Assembly (NCBI GenBank): GCA_036362985.1
Contig: JAYGXS010000005.1
Location: 5,556,141-5,620,140 of the forward strand
Reading direction: 5' to 3'
DNA: 64,000 bases
From: Ligula intestinalis
Taxonomy: Eukaryota; Platyhelminthes; Cestoda; Diphyllobothriidea; Diphyllobothriidae
The notes beneath the pieces were generated by a model. The model did no database searches, was not told the origin of the DNA, and saw only the letters and a list, made by a program, of their open reading frames with translations. The stretch's first letter is position 1. Each line of letters starts with the position of its first letter. Shown piece after piece: positions 22,600 through 35,458 of this stretch. Both the position numbers and the translations under genes were made by a program.

Positions 22600-25500
22600 C
22601 GATTGATTAAGTTCACATCCGCAGACTGGACTTCAATAAACTCTCGGCTCGTCTTGATTACATCGTTGGTGATTACCTTGACGGCTGCGAAGTTGAACTT
22701 GTGGGCAGTTTCTTAGGCGCTAGCAGCAATTTGCCATACTTCGTCACCCGGTCGTACGGCCACCTTATGCTCACATATGCGCGATCCGAGCATGCGTTAA
22801 TTTTGACCTGTGTAATACTAAGAGCAGTTTAGGCATACGATGAGATACAGTGCTCTAAATTGCTCCTTAGGCTTTGGTCGGTGTTTAATTTCCATCAGCT
22901 TGCTATGCATGGTAGCTTTGAGTTTGTGTGCAATTCCAACACCTAGTTCCGCAGCGATACGCCCTGTAGCTTCTAAGACGTCCCTGATGTATGGCAGAGC
23001 GTGCCATATCCCCGGTGCTTCTGCTTGAGTTCCTCGAGGTCGAAATCGTAGGCATCGGCTTTTAAACGCCTTCGGATATCAATTCCACATAAATTGGTCG
23101 TTAGGATATCGGGCCTCACGTGCCTTTTCCTTCGGCCTTAAACAGTGATTGTGACTTGGGTTGAAGAGCGTTTCATAAGGCTTCGTTTATGCGTAACCGG
23201 ATGGTTGTCACCTTTTTGTTGTCGCTGTACGAGTTTGAAATTTCGCACCAATAAAGCAACTGTTGCGGTGTTCGACCGGTCTTCGCCTTTACTAACCCAC
23301 ATTCCTTTGACATTAGTCTTGCAGATTTAAAAGCCTCTTTTCAGTCATTTGCACATACCCAGTCGCTTTCTGCTTCACTTGAATCTTCTAGTTGCAGTTG
23401 ACTAAGGTATCTGTTCGGCCCTTTAGAGTTATAATTGACCCTCTGGTATCTTTAACACCTGTGTGTGTCAGGTGCGCGTGGGTGCGCGTTTTTGTTGGTT
23501 AAGATTCTGTGCGGGATAATTGACCTTAGGCTAGCACCATGTCGTTTATCTGTTTCATTTTGCTGCTCCAACGATTTAAGTAATCTTTCACATCTCTGGG
23601 GCCGGATGTATTTAGCTGTGGGCTCTAATATTTCTGACTTTCGCAGGCAGTCTTCATCCACATCAACTAACAACAGAAAATGTTTTTGGATAAGTTACTT
23701 GCGATGTCTAATTTCATTCTGACAGACTACTGTAAACAAAACCAACGAGCCAATGTGGACGTAGCCTCTAAATGTCTCCGACCACGACGCCCTTGATGGT
23801 TGGCGGACACTTGCGCTGTTAAGTAGTTGAGCGGTACCCCGGTCTCTACTTATTTCTCAGGTCATACTGTGAGTAACCGAGGCACCCAGGTTATGGAATT
23901 GGGTTGGCATGCTGTTCTCTCGGTGTTCGTATAGGAAGAATACCGAGAAAAAGTTTGCACCTATCCATCTGCCAGACCCTTGTGTCTTCGTTCTCAAGCT
24001 GGTTTAGGATAATCCTTTAGGAGTGTGACAGCAGATGAATTGCACGCTTTCATCGAAGATCTGTGCGTCATAGGACACTGAAGTTGAAAAGTAACTTATA
24101 GCGTCTAGCCTTTACATCCTTCTTTTTTAATACAACTGTAATCACTGTTTACACATCCAGCTTCCCTTTTGCGCTCTGTAGTGCACCTGGGAGCGTGAAA
24201 TCTGCAGCAATAGCTGAGGTAAATTGTATTTACTCTCTTGGCCTGCATTAAAGACCGACTGCAGTCCCGAAGCAACTTCTGTATTTTATGAACCGCGAGG
24301 GGGTGAATTTCGTGGGGCTCGCACCCGTGTCGCATCCTAGAATTCAAGAGGCAACAACACTAAGCGCACAGAACGATCGGCTGAGAATGTACCCATAATG
24401 GTGGTCAAAAAGGCTTTTTTAATCTATAACGTGTAGCACGGCACCCCACAAACGCGGACTTTTGTTGGGATTCACATTCTCTCACACACATGTTCATCGA
24501 CGTTGACTTCCCTTCGATAAGGTTTGATATGAACAAAGATGTCCTTTCTGCTGTGTCCATTCCATAAAAATGCGTTTTCGTGATACTGGTAATTATTCAC
24601 TTTTTAAAACTGTCATCAATTTTCTCTCCCGGTTGTCCATTTTGAAAGCCTTAACTTTGGCTTTCAGGCCTAAGTCAAATAAAAAGGCGCAATTTTTTTC
24701 TCCTGGACTACGATCCCTTTTTCGTCAGGCGTTAATCTGGATATGGCGCTGCCATCGTAATAGTTCATGTCGGTCAGCCAATACCCATCAGTACTGCGTA
24801 GAATTCCAGTAAATGATCCAGTTAAACCCCATTTCAGGATACATCTAAACTGAACATGTGGGCGAATTTTGATTGTTTTTGAGGTGTTTCTAGGAAATTG
24901 AGTGCAGCCACAGATAAGGACGATTGTAGTTTTGCCCTATTGCACAATTTTGCCAAGCGGTGATGGTTTGATGAAGCCAATCCGCCGCGTCATCTCTATA
25001 ATAAACTTGACGCGCTTGTGAAGGTCGTCGACTAGCTGGGGATATCGGTGATCCAGATCTAAGGTTAGCGTGTGGCCTCAGCGCAACTCCTCGATGAGAT
25101 CCAGGCAATAAAAGTCTCTTTTATCTGAATTTACTTGGCAGCATGCCTTAGATATGCGCGGATGGGTGCGAATGCGTTGTCAGTCTTCTTAATTTGGTCT
25201 TGCCGCTGCGAAACAATGGCTGAATAAGTAGAGCACGATCGCTTCTGTGAAAGTTTCCTGTTGTCCGTGGTACTGATGATTTTCGTCGACTGTAGAGGAG
25301 GAGCCATCGAATTTTACCAGTAGATCAACTGTGTACAGAAGTCCGTAAAACAGACGGTTGTCATGTGTTGGTGAACATTGAGCGCTTGGAGAAGGAAAGG
25401 AAGGATAGATATTCTAAGTAGACGCGTCCACAAAACGAAGGTTATAATCGTTAGGCAGCACATTGATGTTCTCCTAACTTGGCTCGTATTAAGTTCTTCA

Positions 25501-25700
25501 TTACTTCGCGTAGAATTCGCGCACCTAAAACAACGCCTCCGTGTGTTTGCGCAGTATCCGTTGGCTCATTTTACGCCTGTACATGCAATTCAGCTTTTCT
25601 GGTAAACTATTCTGTCGCAAGTAGTCACATGATTCGTCTTAATAATAATAATTTTCTCGATGTCTTGGTGTAGAGTAAGGTGCAGTGCCATTCAACTTCT
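22600..25700 (-). other. Coding-like open stretches of unknown identity
   Basis: On the minus strand, short segments look protein-like but I cannot name them: ACSDRAYVSIRWPYDRVTKY near 22730-22800; DHRYPQLVDDLHKRVKFIIE and IGFIKPSPLGKIVQ near 24930-25060; MNSRMRHGCEPHEIHPLAVH near 24290-24347. They are broken by stops and frameshifts. A single decayed mobile element or a retro-copied gene is possible. Confidence 0.3.
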
Positions 25701-26674
25701 CTGGCTACCCCGCCAGGTGGCCTAAACATTAAGAATAAGTAAACTTATCAGGACTTAATTGATGTCACTATGGGATATAACGACTATGCGCCTAACTGTC
25801 TACGTCCTTTTTGCTTCGATTGTGCTGCTACTACTGCTCTTCCTGTCACCTAAAAACGAATCTACATTCTCAGCCTACTTGTTTGGGTCAGACGTGACGC
25901 ACAGTATCGGTTTACCTTTAATATCTGTGTCCACTATAACGTTACCGTTTTTCTGTGTCGTCATCATAACATACAGATTACAGGTGGCCTTGCGCCATGG
26001 TTTGAGGGTGGGGAAACTCCTATTCCAATAGTATAACCCTAATTTGCCGTGGGGCTAACGTTGACACGTTTGCTGTACAGGGTTTTACAAACCAACTTAC
26101 ATGAAGACAACATTATCTTTTTTTTTCTGAAAGCTGCCATAATTATGTACAAATATAGTTGACGGGAAAGCGTCCCCGTCTTCTATTCAATCACCTGGGC
26201 CTCGCATATTTTCGACCATTCACAAATATAGTTATTTGGCAACCGGCACACGAGGCTTACATCGCAGCCTAATGGTCTGTCAGTGTGAGCATATCTCTTT
26301 GGAATCAATGCATTTTTTTTTAAATATGCACCATGTGCTTGTAGTACCGTCCCTCGTACTTATTTTCTTACAGCAACACGTTAGTATTTTACGGCGTTGT
26401 ACTGGGAAATGATCCGATGGCAACGTACGCGCTCAGAACTTTACTTTATACATATATAATGGATAGAAAGACATTGCTAAAAGTCCAAAGCTCTGATCAC
26501 CGCGCCGCGCGCTCCTTGCCTTGCCTTGTGCCTATAGCGTGCTAGACGTTCAGCGGCTACTGGTGAGGCTCGAGAACGAAGCCCAAAGCAAAGCAAAACA
26601 AGGGAGTCACGTACCGATCAGTGAACGCCCATCTACCATAATGTATATTTCCGATCGATACCGGTAAAGCAATG

Positions 26675-26765
26675 AGCCCGTCACACAGTGGTTAGAGCTT
26701 TGGATTCCTCAGTAATAAGGTCACGGGTTCGAGCCTCGGCGGTAGCTATTCCTGGCCTTCCGAAA
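26675..26765 (+). repeat. tRNA-derived SINE head
   Basis: Box A-like CAGTGGTTAGAGCTTTGG at 26686 and box B GGGTTCGAGCCTC at 26725-26737, spaced as in pol III promoters. No 3' half of a tRNA cloverleaf follows, so this is a SINE head and not a tRNA gene. Confidence 0.6.
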
Positions 26766-27042
26766 ATTCACGAATTTGGTATACCATTGCGACGGATAGT
26801 CTACTTGATCCGTGCACACATTTATAAAATTTATAAGTGGCTATGTTACTCTATAGAATATTCAAGAGTTTCTAGAGGAGCTACCATGAGGCCATCATAT
26901 CGAACTTTCTGGTCGAAGCTGTAATTTAGAAGTGGGAATCAATAGCAGCACTTCGGCTGCGCTATTTAGATTTCATGAGAAGCTCAGCTCTAGGAATTTA
27001 ATTTACGTTAGAGACAGGTTTATGAACAACTCCCAGTTCTGA

Positions 27043-27560
27043 ATGTACTTGTGTATAAAAATGCTGACGGATCACTCCGTACATCAGCTTACCGCAAATA
27101 AACATATTCGAAAGTCATCCTACACTTTGAGAGTAACCACCCATTCTCTTAAAAGCAGTTTTGTCTACACCCTCCTACATCAGGCGAAACAACGCTGTTC
27201 TGGTGAGGAATTATCATACAGAAACGAAATACCTTACGCTCACAGCTTGTACACTAAGGACGGGGTTGACAACCTTGGTAGAAAAGGTTTTGTCCACAAA
27301 ATCTCGTGTGCTAGCTGTGATGCAGTTTATTGTGGACAAACCTGGAAATTCGTCTCCATCTACATACACGAACATCGGTAAGCGGTCGGAAGATGAGAGC
27401 ATTTATTAAAGTTTTCTGTCCACTCAGTTGAAACCGGTCATAAATTCGCGTGGGATAAGACACGAATTGTTGGCACCTGTCCAATCAAAAAGTCCCGAAT
27501 TCCTGGAGGCAGTGCACTCAGATGAGACATGTATCAATCGGCATATCGAATTAGATGCCA
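27043..27560 (+). pseudogene. Penelope-like GIY-YIG endonuclease domain (frameshifted)
   Basis: 27270-27380 reads NLGRKGFVHKISCASCDAVY, CGQTWKFVSIYIHEHR, matching the Penelope GIY-YIG core 'KG-V-YKI-C-x-C-x-x-x-YIGQT-x-R-x-x-x-R-x-x-EH'. After a frameshift near 27378 it continues SVHSVETGHKFAWDKTRIVG, as expected for the 'H-x-x-x-TGH-x-F-W' continuation. Catalytic pattern partly decayed (VYCGQT for YIGQT). Confidence 0.75.
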
Positions 27561-30234
27561 CATGAAGGTTTCTAAAGGTGCGAGTTACACGCGCACGGCC
27601 AACCACAATGGGATAACAGAATGTACGTAACGCCTTTTGGCGCAAACGCCACCCAACCATAGAATACTTTACTAGAGGTGGTTAATTTAGTTAATTATTG
27701 CTGTACACATCACAGAATCTGACCATGAGCTGGTAAACCACCCTCGAAAATTTACACATTGAATTTTCCTGTTTCACAAAAAATACTTCCCTTCTTAATT
27801 GAATATATATGCATGCATGTTGAAAACCACAGATGATTTTTTAGTATGCGTGCGTGTGTACGTAGCCACCCTTATGCTAAATATGGCTCTTTGGGCTGCT
27901 GAAAAGTTGACTAGGGGGGCATCTATCCTTCCGTTAGAGCAACCCAACAAAACGTTCTTATTTCACCGATCTCTGGCGTTGTGTCTGCTTTAGTCGGCTT
28001 TTCTTTGAAGCCGTTGTGCCCGTATCACTTCGGGACACTAACGTAACCATACACGCGCTCGTCCCCAATCGGTATGACACGGAGGGAGGCGGGCAGTTCT
28101 CAGGGGCGGGTAGAAGCAAGAGCTGCCTGTGCTGTTTGGCCTATAGACGAGCTCCATCGGTGTCGGGGGCGGAATAGTCTAGAGTCCCATTGTATGCGCC
28201 GACGTGGCAAGTTGAGGGAGACAGTGCAACCTCTCCCTCCTTCGAAACTCGGCCAACGACAAGCGACTTACCACTGCTCCCCTACTCCACCTCCACCCCC
28301 CCCTCTCTCATACAGTTGGTTTGCAAGTCAGACTGGAAACCTCGTGCCTTATGTGCGTGTGGTCGTAGTCGCAGTCCGACGTTATCCGCCGACAGTATAA
28401 GGCTTGAACTGACGGGCCAGCCGATAATTTATGGTGAGGATAAAAGGTGGCCTAGTCTGCCGACTGTTGGTTTACTGCTGGGCTAGACATATTGCACTTT
28501 TGACATTGGTATAATATCTACCCTCCTACCTATGTTCGTCAATAGGAAGGGAGCAACCCTTCTGGCGTCTGTTCCATGGCAATTAACGTTTTTTCTTTCA
28601 TCCAGTTTAGGGTGCGCCTATAAATTCATATTTTTAGGTTTCAAGGGAACAATTTTCTTCAGGCGATATAATCTCTAATCGGGTCTGCCCATTGGTGAAC
28701 TTTCACCCATTCTCTTGGCCAGTGGTTTAGACATGTGCACGCCTTGGTTGAAAACACTTGTTTATCCCACCGAGGTTCTGTCGGTATCTCAACGAGTTCT
28801 TAGAAATATTGCCTCCACTCCAGCAAAATCATGCGTTAACCTGCCGTGGTTGAATACATTTGATTAATAATCGTCGATTATTTGGGGCTGGACTTATGTA
28901 TCTACCCCTTAGGCTAGACTGAATATTTTACTCAGCATCCACGTAGACTGCCCCTGTACACAGCGATCGTTTCCTGCTTACCAACAGCGCCTTGTTCTCA
29001 TCCTGAAAGGTATCGCGCTAGTGTCCGATTGTTACTAACGTGCAGGCTACAAACCGACTCCTTAGAGCCAAGGAACCCCCTAAAAAGGTCGTTTTCGTCA
29101 CGCTTCGTTCTTTTTAAGGTGCACAGAGTGAATCAGCTGGCGTATTACACAAACGACATTTGATCCAGCCATTCAGATCGATAATCGATCATTCTGCTCT
29201 TAGTTGGCGGAGTCTGATGAGTTTCTGCCGCCTAAAGCCATGTGTTTTTCTGAGCTGTCGCAGCATACATAAAGAAACGCGGTATCCAAGGGATGAATTG
29301 TCCCCAGTAGTTGTTTCTATCTAACTGGTTATCCCCTCGTAGTATGCAGTGGCCTTCGTGTTTCCTTATCCTAGGCTACACCGCGCACCCTTATGAATTG
29401 TAATTATCTCTGACGGGCCATGTCAATTTAAATTGCTATTATGGACGGCTGTCGAAACTACAGACGCTGAACCTTTCTGTCCACAGTGCTGCTGTTGTAA
29501 CATACATTTGAGTGAACTTTATGGGTTGCGGCTCTTATCCGGGCGTAAGCCAAAGGCATGAACTGTGATATACCACGAAATCCGCCAAATGCGCTTTATT
29601 TAGGCACAGACTAGGGCACGGCACGTGCTTGAATGATAACATCGGCTTATTTTTGACTATTACAGAGCCTGGTGTGTGTGTGTGTGTAATTATTTCAATG
29701 AATGTGGTCAATTTGTCTTTTCGCAGATGGGCCGGTACTTTAAAGTCAGTTTCTTTCGTCTGTCATCGGTCGCTTTATCCCTGCCCTGCGCCTTCTCAGT
29801 GGCATTCTCTACAACGGTTGAGTGACAATCGTTGACCAGATTAGAGCTCGCTCACTCCCTCTTCAGCTTCTTGCGCTTTAATGCCGAAATGGACTGTACA
29901 AAGGACTTTCGAAGATCTCCCTCTTCCCATTGCCTGTGATCGCATTACAGTGGACCCGAGAGACGATGACGTCCAACAGCAGCAGCTGATCCTCGGTATA
30001 ACAAGGCCGAGTAACTTAGGCTGGGAAAGCCCTCTTTGGCGCCCTGATAACATATTCTAGGCTCTATAGAAGGCGAAGAACGCCGCGCCTGTATTGATTA
30101 GAAATAACTTGAAAAATGCAAACAGTACATGTCTCTTCCTGTTCTTCGTCTCCAAAACTGACTGACCAATCCATAGTGCCTAGGCAAGGTGACAAAATGA
30201 TCAGGCGATGACATTACTCACGCATTCGACAGTC

Positions 30235-30310
30235 TTAGAGCAGCTGACGAGCGGCGTTCGGCAAGGTTGCCTCCGGGATCAGTATACCCGCTTCATCAAA
30301 ACTTAACCAC
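30235..30310 (+). pseudogene. RTE-type RT scrap (SGVRQGC motif)
   Basis: 30245-30300 encodes TSGVRQGCLRDQYTRFI, recalling 'TSGVRQGCPLSP-x-LF' of RTE-like reverse transcriptases. No flanking RT motif recognised, so this is a short relic or a chance match. Confidence 0.35.
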
Positions 30311-32783
30311 TGTTATCCCCGCTATGTAAATGTCAATCTCTGTTTGTCCATCGAGCTCCCCTACTAAAGTCCAACTAACCATTGCGCACTGTTCGCGAAG
30401 GAAACTGTAGTTCTGGTCGTCACGTTTTTAGTTGCCGCCAACAACGTGCATCTCAGGGAGATAAGCAGTCCTTTCCTCCCCTAAACGGAGTAATTTATTA
30501 GAAGTTACGGTCTACCACCATGCACGCTGATAAAAATTGTCTACGCATGGGTGCGTTTATAGCCAAAATATGGCCTCTTTTCTCTTGGCATATCACTTCT
30601 TTCCCGGTGGCTTGCACTATTAAGGGGTTTGAATGTGACTATATCAGTTTATTCAATGCTACAGATTCATACGACATGAATTATCTCCTTTCCCTACCTC
30701 TCTCTCGGTTTTCGGCAGACTCGAGCGAAATTAAACCACTGGCCAAAGTAATATGCTCCAGGCCTCGGGCCATTTCCTAGTAGTTTAATAAAGTTGTCTC
30801 GTGCGGAATGCGTGCTTCCCCCGACGAAAGTCTATAAAAAGTTGAAACGTCACAAAAGCAGACAACCCTTATCATATCGTCCGATTGAATCGTGGTACAA
30901 AAAATTAGGTTGTTGCAACGACACCTGCTACAAGCTACCCTGGAGAATCTGCTTCAGTTTAAGCTAACTCTTTTTTTTACTGGAAATGCTTGAAGTGCAT
31001 TTATCGATGCGCGGAAGGCGATTTTGGTGTCCAATATTATATTGATTTGGCATTTAAAACGCTTGCGCCGTTAAGTCTAGGTGTAATTGTACAGTCTGGG
31101 TGAAATGCCACCTTAACTGCGCAAGAAATTGCCTTGGACCATACTATTCCTTTCTCATACTAGCATATATTTACGGTAAATTGTCTCTGTCATAAAATGT
31201 CAGCCACAATTCGAAAATGTGCTTTCGATTCGAGCATATTAATCATGGTTGTAATATTGATTAGCAGGCGACTTAATCTCAGTATATATGCCAGCCATAT
31301 CAGAATGCCGGCTTTTGAACGAACTTTTATTAGCCCACCACCAAGAAGCATATCCGGTAAAAAATGGCTACTGAAGTAGTAAGCCTTTTTTCTTATTGAT
31401 TTTCACTGCTTTAATCAATTCAAATATGTTATAAAAATGCACAAACACATAATTTCTTGTAGTCGTTTGGTACCAAATTACGCCTTCTTCAAATTGTATA
31501 ATTGAAGAAAGGTTGTCATTCGGCTTTACGAAATTCCTAATCATGAGTTTTACGATCATGAAATGTGCATTCGTAAAGTAAAGTATCCGTCCATTTTTTT
31601 AATACCGCTTATGGATTATACAACTTTGTCTACCTCCATAGCAAAGTTTTATGAGAACTATACGACTTCTTCACACTGTAGGGAGATATTTATCCTTAGA
31701 CAGACTGTATGCAGCGTATATTTTGGAGACCTCGAAGTCATGTGTAACGGCTAGTAGGGTTCAAAATTATGCGGCACTTTAGAAAGCTAGCCCTTCTACA
31801 TCATGTTCGAAGTGGAAGCAAATGTCAGAATTATGGCTGACATTTCATGAGATAGACAATTTACTGTATGTGCACGTGGTTTGTTCCATCGTTTACAGGG
31901 CATGCTGGCCCGAGATTAAATCACTTGAGTATCCAAAGATTGCTACCCGGTCGCTGACGAATTCTCGTTCGTTTGTCTTTTTATGACTGCAATAGTGTGC
32001 TCTTTCTTCGTCCCCACAAATTGCCTACTGTTGGATGTCAATTTTGGAATGCAGGATCCTTTAGGTAAATTCTTTCGGAAGGCCACATTGACCTGTGTAT
32101 GCTGGAACACCCTCCACCTGTTTACTCCCATTTTCATGCCATATTTACAGTACCGAAGTAAGCAGTGAGTTTTCACACGAAACGTCCCTGTCTTGCTTTC
32201 ATACTTAACAACATTATTTTCGCTGAGCTAGTCATTCATACATTTTTTTAAAATTCCTGCGAGTTCATTGAGGGTTGCCATCAGACGGGGGCATTCAACC
32301 TTTCGGATTGCAGTATTTCCTTCCCAGTGAGAAGTCTGGATCATCGGAGTCGATTTTTCTCTGGCTGGTGCTACCAACACACGTGAAATACCTACATTGA
32401 GCAGTGTGGCAGATTACTCACTGCACTCACACCTATTTTCAGCCCCACTAGGCCCCATTCTGTGGGGCTACTCGCAGAATTAACAAATCACTCTCAAAAC
32501 ACCACCGCTTCCTACCCCCTAGCTGATGATTGTCCTCATCGATTTCAACGGACAAACGGTCGATTACGTCAAAGCCGTTGTCTATCTGTTAAGCTTATGC
32601 TATTTATTCACTGTCCCACAGAAGCTGTGGTGATTAGGGTTTCACTGCCTGTGCGTTTTCCAATTTAGAGACATGAGGGCGCTCAGCCGCACGAGGAGAG
32701 GGTGGTGTTGGCCAGAAGAGAGTATTTTCTGGCGTGTTTTCAGTGTGTTTACTACCAATGTGTAACGCCCACTTTAGTAAGAA

Positions 32784-33539
32784 CAGGGTGTCCCAGAAGT
32801 AACTGACCCTTTTGATTTGCCAATAAAACGAAAACTATTAACGCTAGGATATTGAAACTTGTTTTATTCGAAAGAAAAACCTTTTGATTTTTTATTAGAA
32901 CTAGGTTTTGAATATAATGTCTTTTAAATGATGGCCATGGTTGTTTTGACAACTAAGGGTTCGTTTCTTTGTCGTTTCCATAACGCTCCTTATTGTATCA
33001 GGCGATAGTTGTCTTATTTCAGCACAAATGCTGTTTTTAAGTTCTTGCAGATTTGTTGGGTTTGTTACATAAACCCTTGACTTTAGGTAGCCCCATAAGA
33101 AGAAATCGCATGGGGTCAAATCTGGAGATCGAGGGGGGCAAGGAATGTTACCAAATCGTGAAATCAAATGATTTGGAAAGAACTCATTTAACAATGTCCT
33201 CGTTTCTCTTGCTGTATGGGCCGTGGCTCCATCCTGTTAAAAACAAGTATTGCGTAGGCCATGTATCTCAATTTCAGGAATTAGAAATTCGCTAATAATA
33301 TTTCGGTATTTTTCACTATTAACTGTTACAGTTGCGCCCTCATTATTTTCACAAAAGTATAGGCCAATCACATTTGAAGCAATTATTCCGCACCACACCG
33401 TTACACGAAGAGAATGCAGCGGCTTTTCTTGAATTTCCCTTGGATTTTCATCACACTAAATTCTAGCATTATGTCCTAGCGTTAATAGTTGTCCTTTTAT
33501 TAGCAAATCAAAAGGGTCAGTTACTTCTGGGACACCCTG
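32784..33539 (-). mobile_element. Tc1/mariner-type element, internally deleted, with perfect 37-bp TIRs
   Basis: Left TIR 32784-32820 (CAGGGTGTCCCAGAAGTAAC...) is the exact reverse complement of 33503-33539; TA follows the right end, AA precedes the left end (decayed TA). The minus strand encodes ENPREIQ, LRVTVWCGIIASNVIG, QDGATAHTARETRTLLNEFF, SPDLTPCDFFLWGYLKSRVY and the C-terminal 'C-x-NHGHHL' part. The N-terminal DNA-binding part and the first catalytic Asp region are missing, and a TAA sits just before QDGA. At 756 bp it is about half the usual size, hence non-autonomous. Confidence 0.85.
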
Positions 33540-34006
33540 TAGTAAAAACATTTTTACAGATTGGGCCTTGACAGCGCTACCGAGGGTTCAGTGACCAATC
33601 CGTTTCTTATTCACTTACCTGGACCCTTCCAAAAATGGGCATGCAAAATTTTCTTAAGGAGATCGCGCGGTTTGCTATCGGCTGCTTTTCATATTGGGCA
33701 GGTTTGTATTCAGAGTGTTTTAACACATTGAAACAAACTTATGTATGGTCAAAATATGATTTTCTGGTTTGATACATGATTTTAACCTCATCGTCAGTTC
33801 CTTTCAAAGGTCCAATCCGTTAAATCTGTTATACCATTATTTCCGTCTCGGAAGTGGTGATGCAATGAGGTGCTGGGATCAGACCCGTCGCTAGGACCCC
33901 CAAAGTTAATTTTGTTCGGGTCATCGACTGCCAGTATGTTAGTTTCTCTGTCCGAATGACTTCGTAGTTGTGCTTAGCACAAGTAATCTGATGGTAAAAA
34001 ACTATT

Positions 34007-34390
34007 ACTCATTTAACAATGTCCTCGTTTCTCTTGCAGTATGGGCCGTGGCTCCATCCTGTTAAAACGAAGTATTGCGTAGGCCATGTCTCTCAATTTT
34101 AGGAATTAGAAATACGCTAATCATAGCTCGGTATCTTTCACCATTAACTGTTACTGTTGCGCCATCATTATTTTCAAAAAAATATGGGCCAATCACATTG
34201 GAAGCAGTTATTCCGCACCACACCGTCACACGAAGAAAATGCAGCGGCCTTTTTTGAATTTCTCTTGGATTTTCATCGCACCAAATTCTAGAATTATGTT
34301 TTTCGAATAAAACAAGTTTCAATATCCTAGCCTTAGTAGTTTTCGTTTTATTAGCAAATCAGAAGGGCTAGTTACCTCTGGGACACCCTG
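34007..34390 (-). mobile_element. Second, truncated Tc1/mariner copy (related to 32784)
   Basis: Homologous to about 33180-33539, ending in the same TIR (…GGGACACCCTG) followed by TA at 34391. Encodes SRIWCDENPREIQKRPLHFL, RVTVWCGITASNVIGPYFFE, then the same TAA before QDGA. The left TIR and the C-terminal coding part are absent. It ends 64 bp before receptor exon 3. The right subterminal part is better preserved than in the other copy. Confidence 0.8.
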
Positions 34391-34454
34391 TACATGGAAT
34401 TTAGGTCTGAGTTGTGTGCACAAAATTCCCTCCCCCTTCCTCTTCTGCGTTCAG

Positions 34455-34626
34455 CAGCTGTCACCGTCCTCCACCCGTTCATGTGAATCTCGAGGTCTGG
34501 CTGGCACCGGGAGAAAACATCGCCTCCTATGCGCCCCCCTCTCACGTCACCTTCCACGGTCCCCTCGGTCCGATTACCCGCAGCGGCTTATTTGTGCATG
34601 CCGATCCACTGAAAGACTGGGGATCT
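34455..34626 (+). CDS. Receptor exon 3: OpuAC-like core (NLEVW motif)
   Basis: Encodes residues 108-165. It carries the most diagnostic OpuAC stretch: VHVNLEVWLAPGEN, then GPLGPITRSGLFV. OpuAC proteins typically have 'D-x-x-L-E-x-W' followed about 30 residues later by a 'G-x-x-G-x-S-G-x-F/Y-V' strand. The acceptor is a tandem NAGNAG (CAG at 34452-34454 and CAG at 34455-34457), so the exon may start at 34455 or 34458; both keep the frame and differ by one codon. The donor GTGAGT at 34627 leaves phase 0. It lies only about 60 bp downstream of the end of a Tc1/mariner fragment. Confidence 0.82.
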
Positions 34627-35458
34627 GTGAGTTTCATTTTTCTTTAAACTTGTCGAGCTTCTAACTTTCGTCCCCCACAGCAGATGCGGCGGAATATGGC
34701 CAATTCGGTTGGCCTTAGAAAGTAGTCAGTCGTAGTTTCAGTCATCTCTATGCACTAATCACTAGAAATCCGACTGGTAAGTGCTGCTTTACCTTTGTTT
34801 ATGACAGGAACAATCAAGGTGCCGTTATGAGGTAGGCCTTTTCGGGCCAAAATTAGCTTTTTTTATATTTCTTCTCTTTCTCTGCCTCTTTACCTCTCTT
34901 CGTAATTCTCTCTTCTCATTTTAATCGCTGGACGACCAGTCCAGCTTTTTCGGCTGTGCAATTAAAAGGGCGTTCAAGCTTCTGATGTTGCCTGTAGAAA
35001 CCTAGCAGATTCCGTCACGGTGGTGTGAAGTATAGAAATATCAATTGCAGATATCTACCATGGTTGAAGGCCATACTGTTACCAGTAACTACCTTTGGTA
35101 TTTCTGTGTCAGTAGTATTTGCTGAGTTATACATTACAGTAATATAACAGGAGTAGCAACAGCAGTAATGGTGGTGGTTTTCGTGATAGTGGTAGTAGCC
35201 AATAAACGGCTGCACTACTGACTATCGTTTGCAGTAGTCGCGGTATCACTAAGAACATGTATGGCATTTATTAGTTGGCAAGTCGTCCGTTTTTTCGTCG
35301 TTGCCCCTAGCAAAGCTCGTGAACGATAACCTTACGGTACTCAACGAACTCAGGTGAGCCGTAATATTCTGAACAGCGTTTGCGTGAAGTAGTTTAGTGA
35401 ACGAGGGATTTACTATAGCCGTTAGATTCAATGGTCGACTTTCCTCCACTCCTTAGCG

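Larger units (their letters stand above)
20845..34454 (+). other. Intron 2 (13.6 kb), transposon-filled
   Basis: Donor GGTACG, acceptor at the NAGNAG. Contents are listed separately (Penelope terminal at 22391, SINE 26675, Penelope endonuclease 27043, RT scrap 30235, Tc1 derivatives 32784 and 34007). Unassigned stretches: 20900-22390; 27660-30230 with a (GT)n tract at 29670; 30310-32780. In these I see only AT-rich unique-looking sequence. A further small coding exon is not required by phase or by the OpuAC plan. Confidence 0.6.

Noticed and set aside
26675..26765. tRNA gene
   Set aside because: Box A and B are present, but the acceptor and T-arm pairings of a real tRNA are not, and similar heads recur with shared tails. 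The same holds for the other heads at 36737, 42692, 44310, 48872 and 54040.
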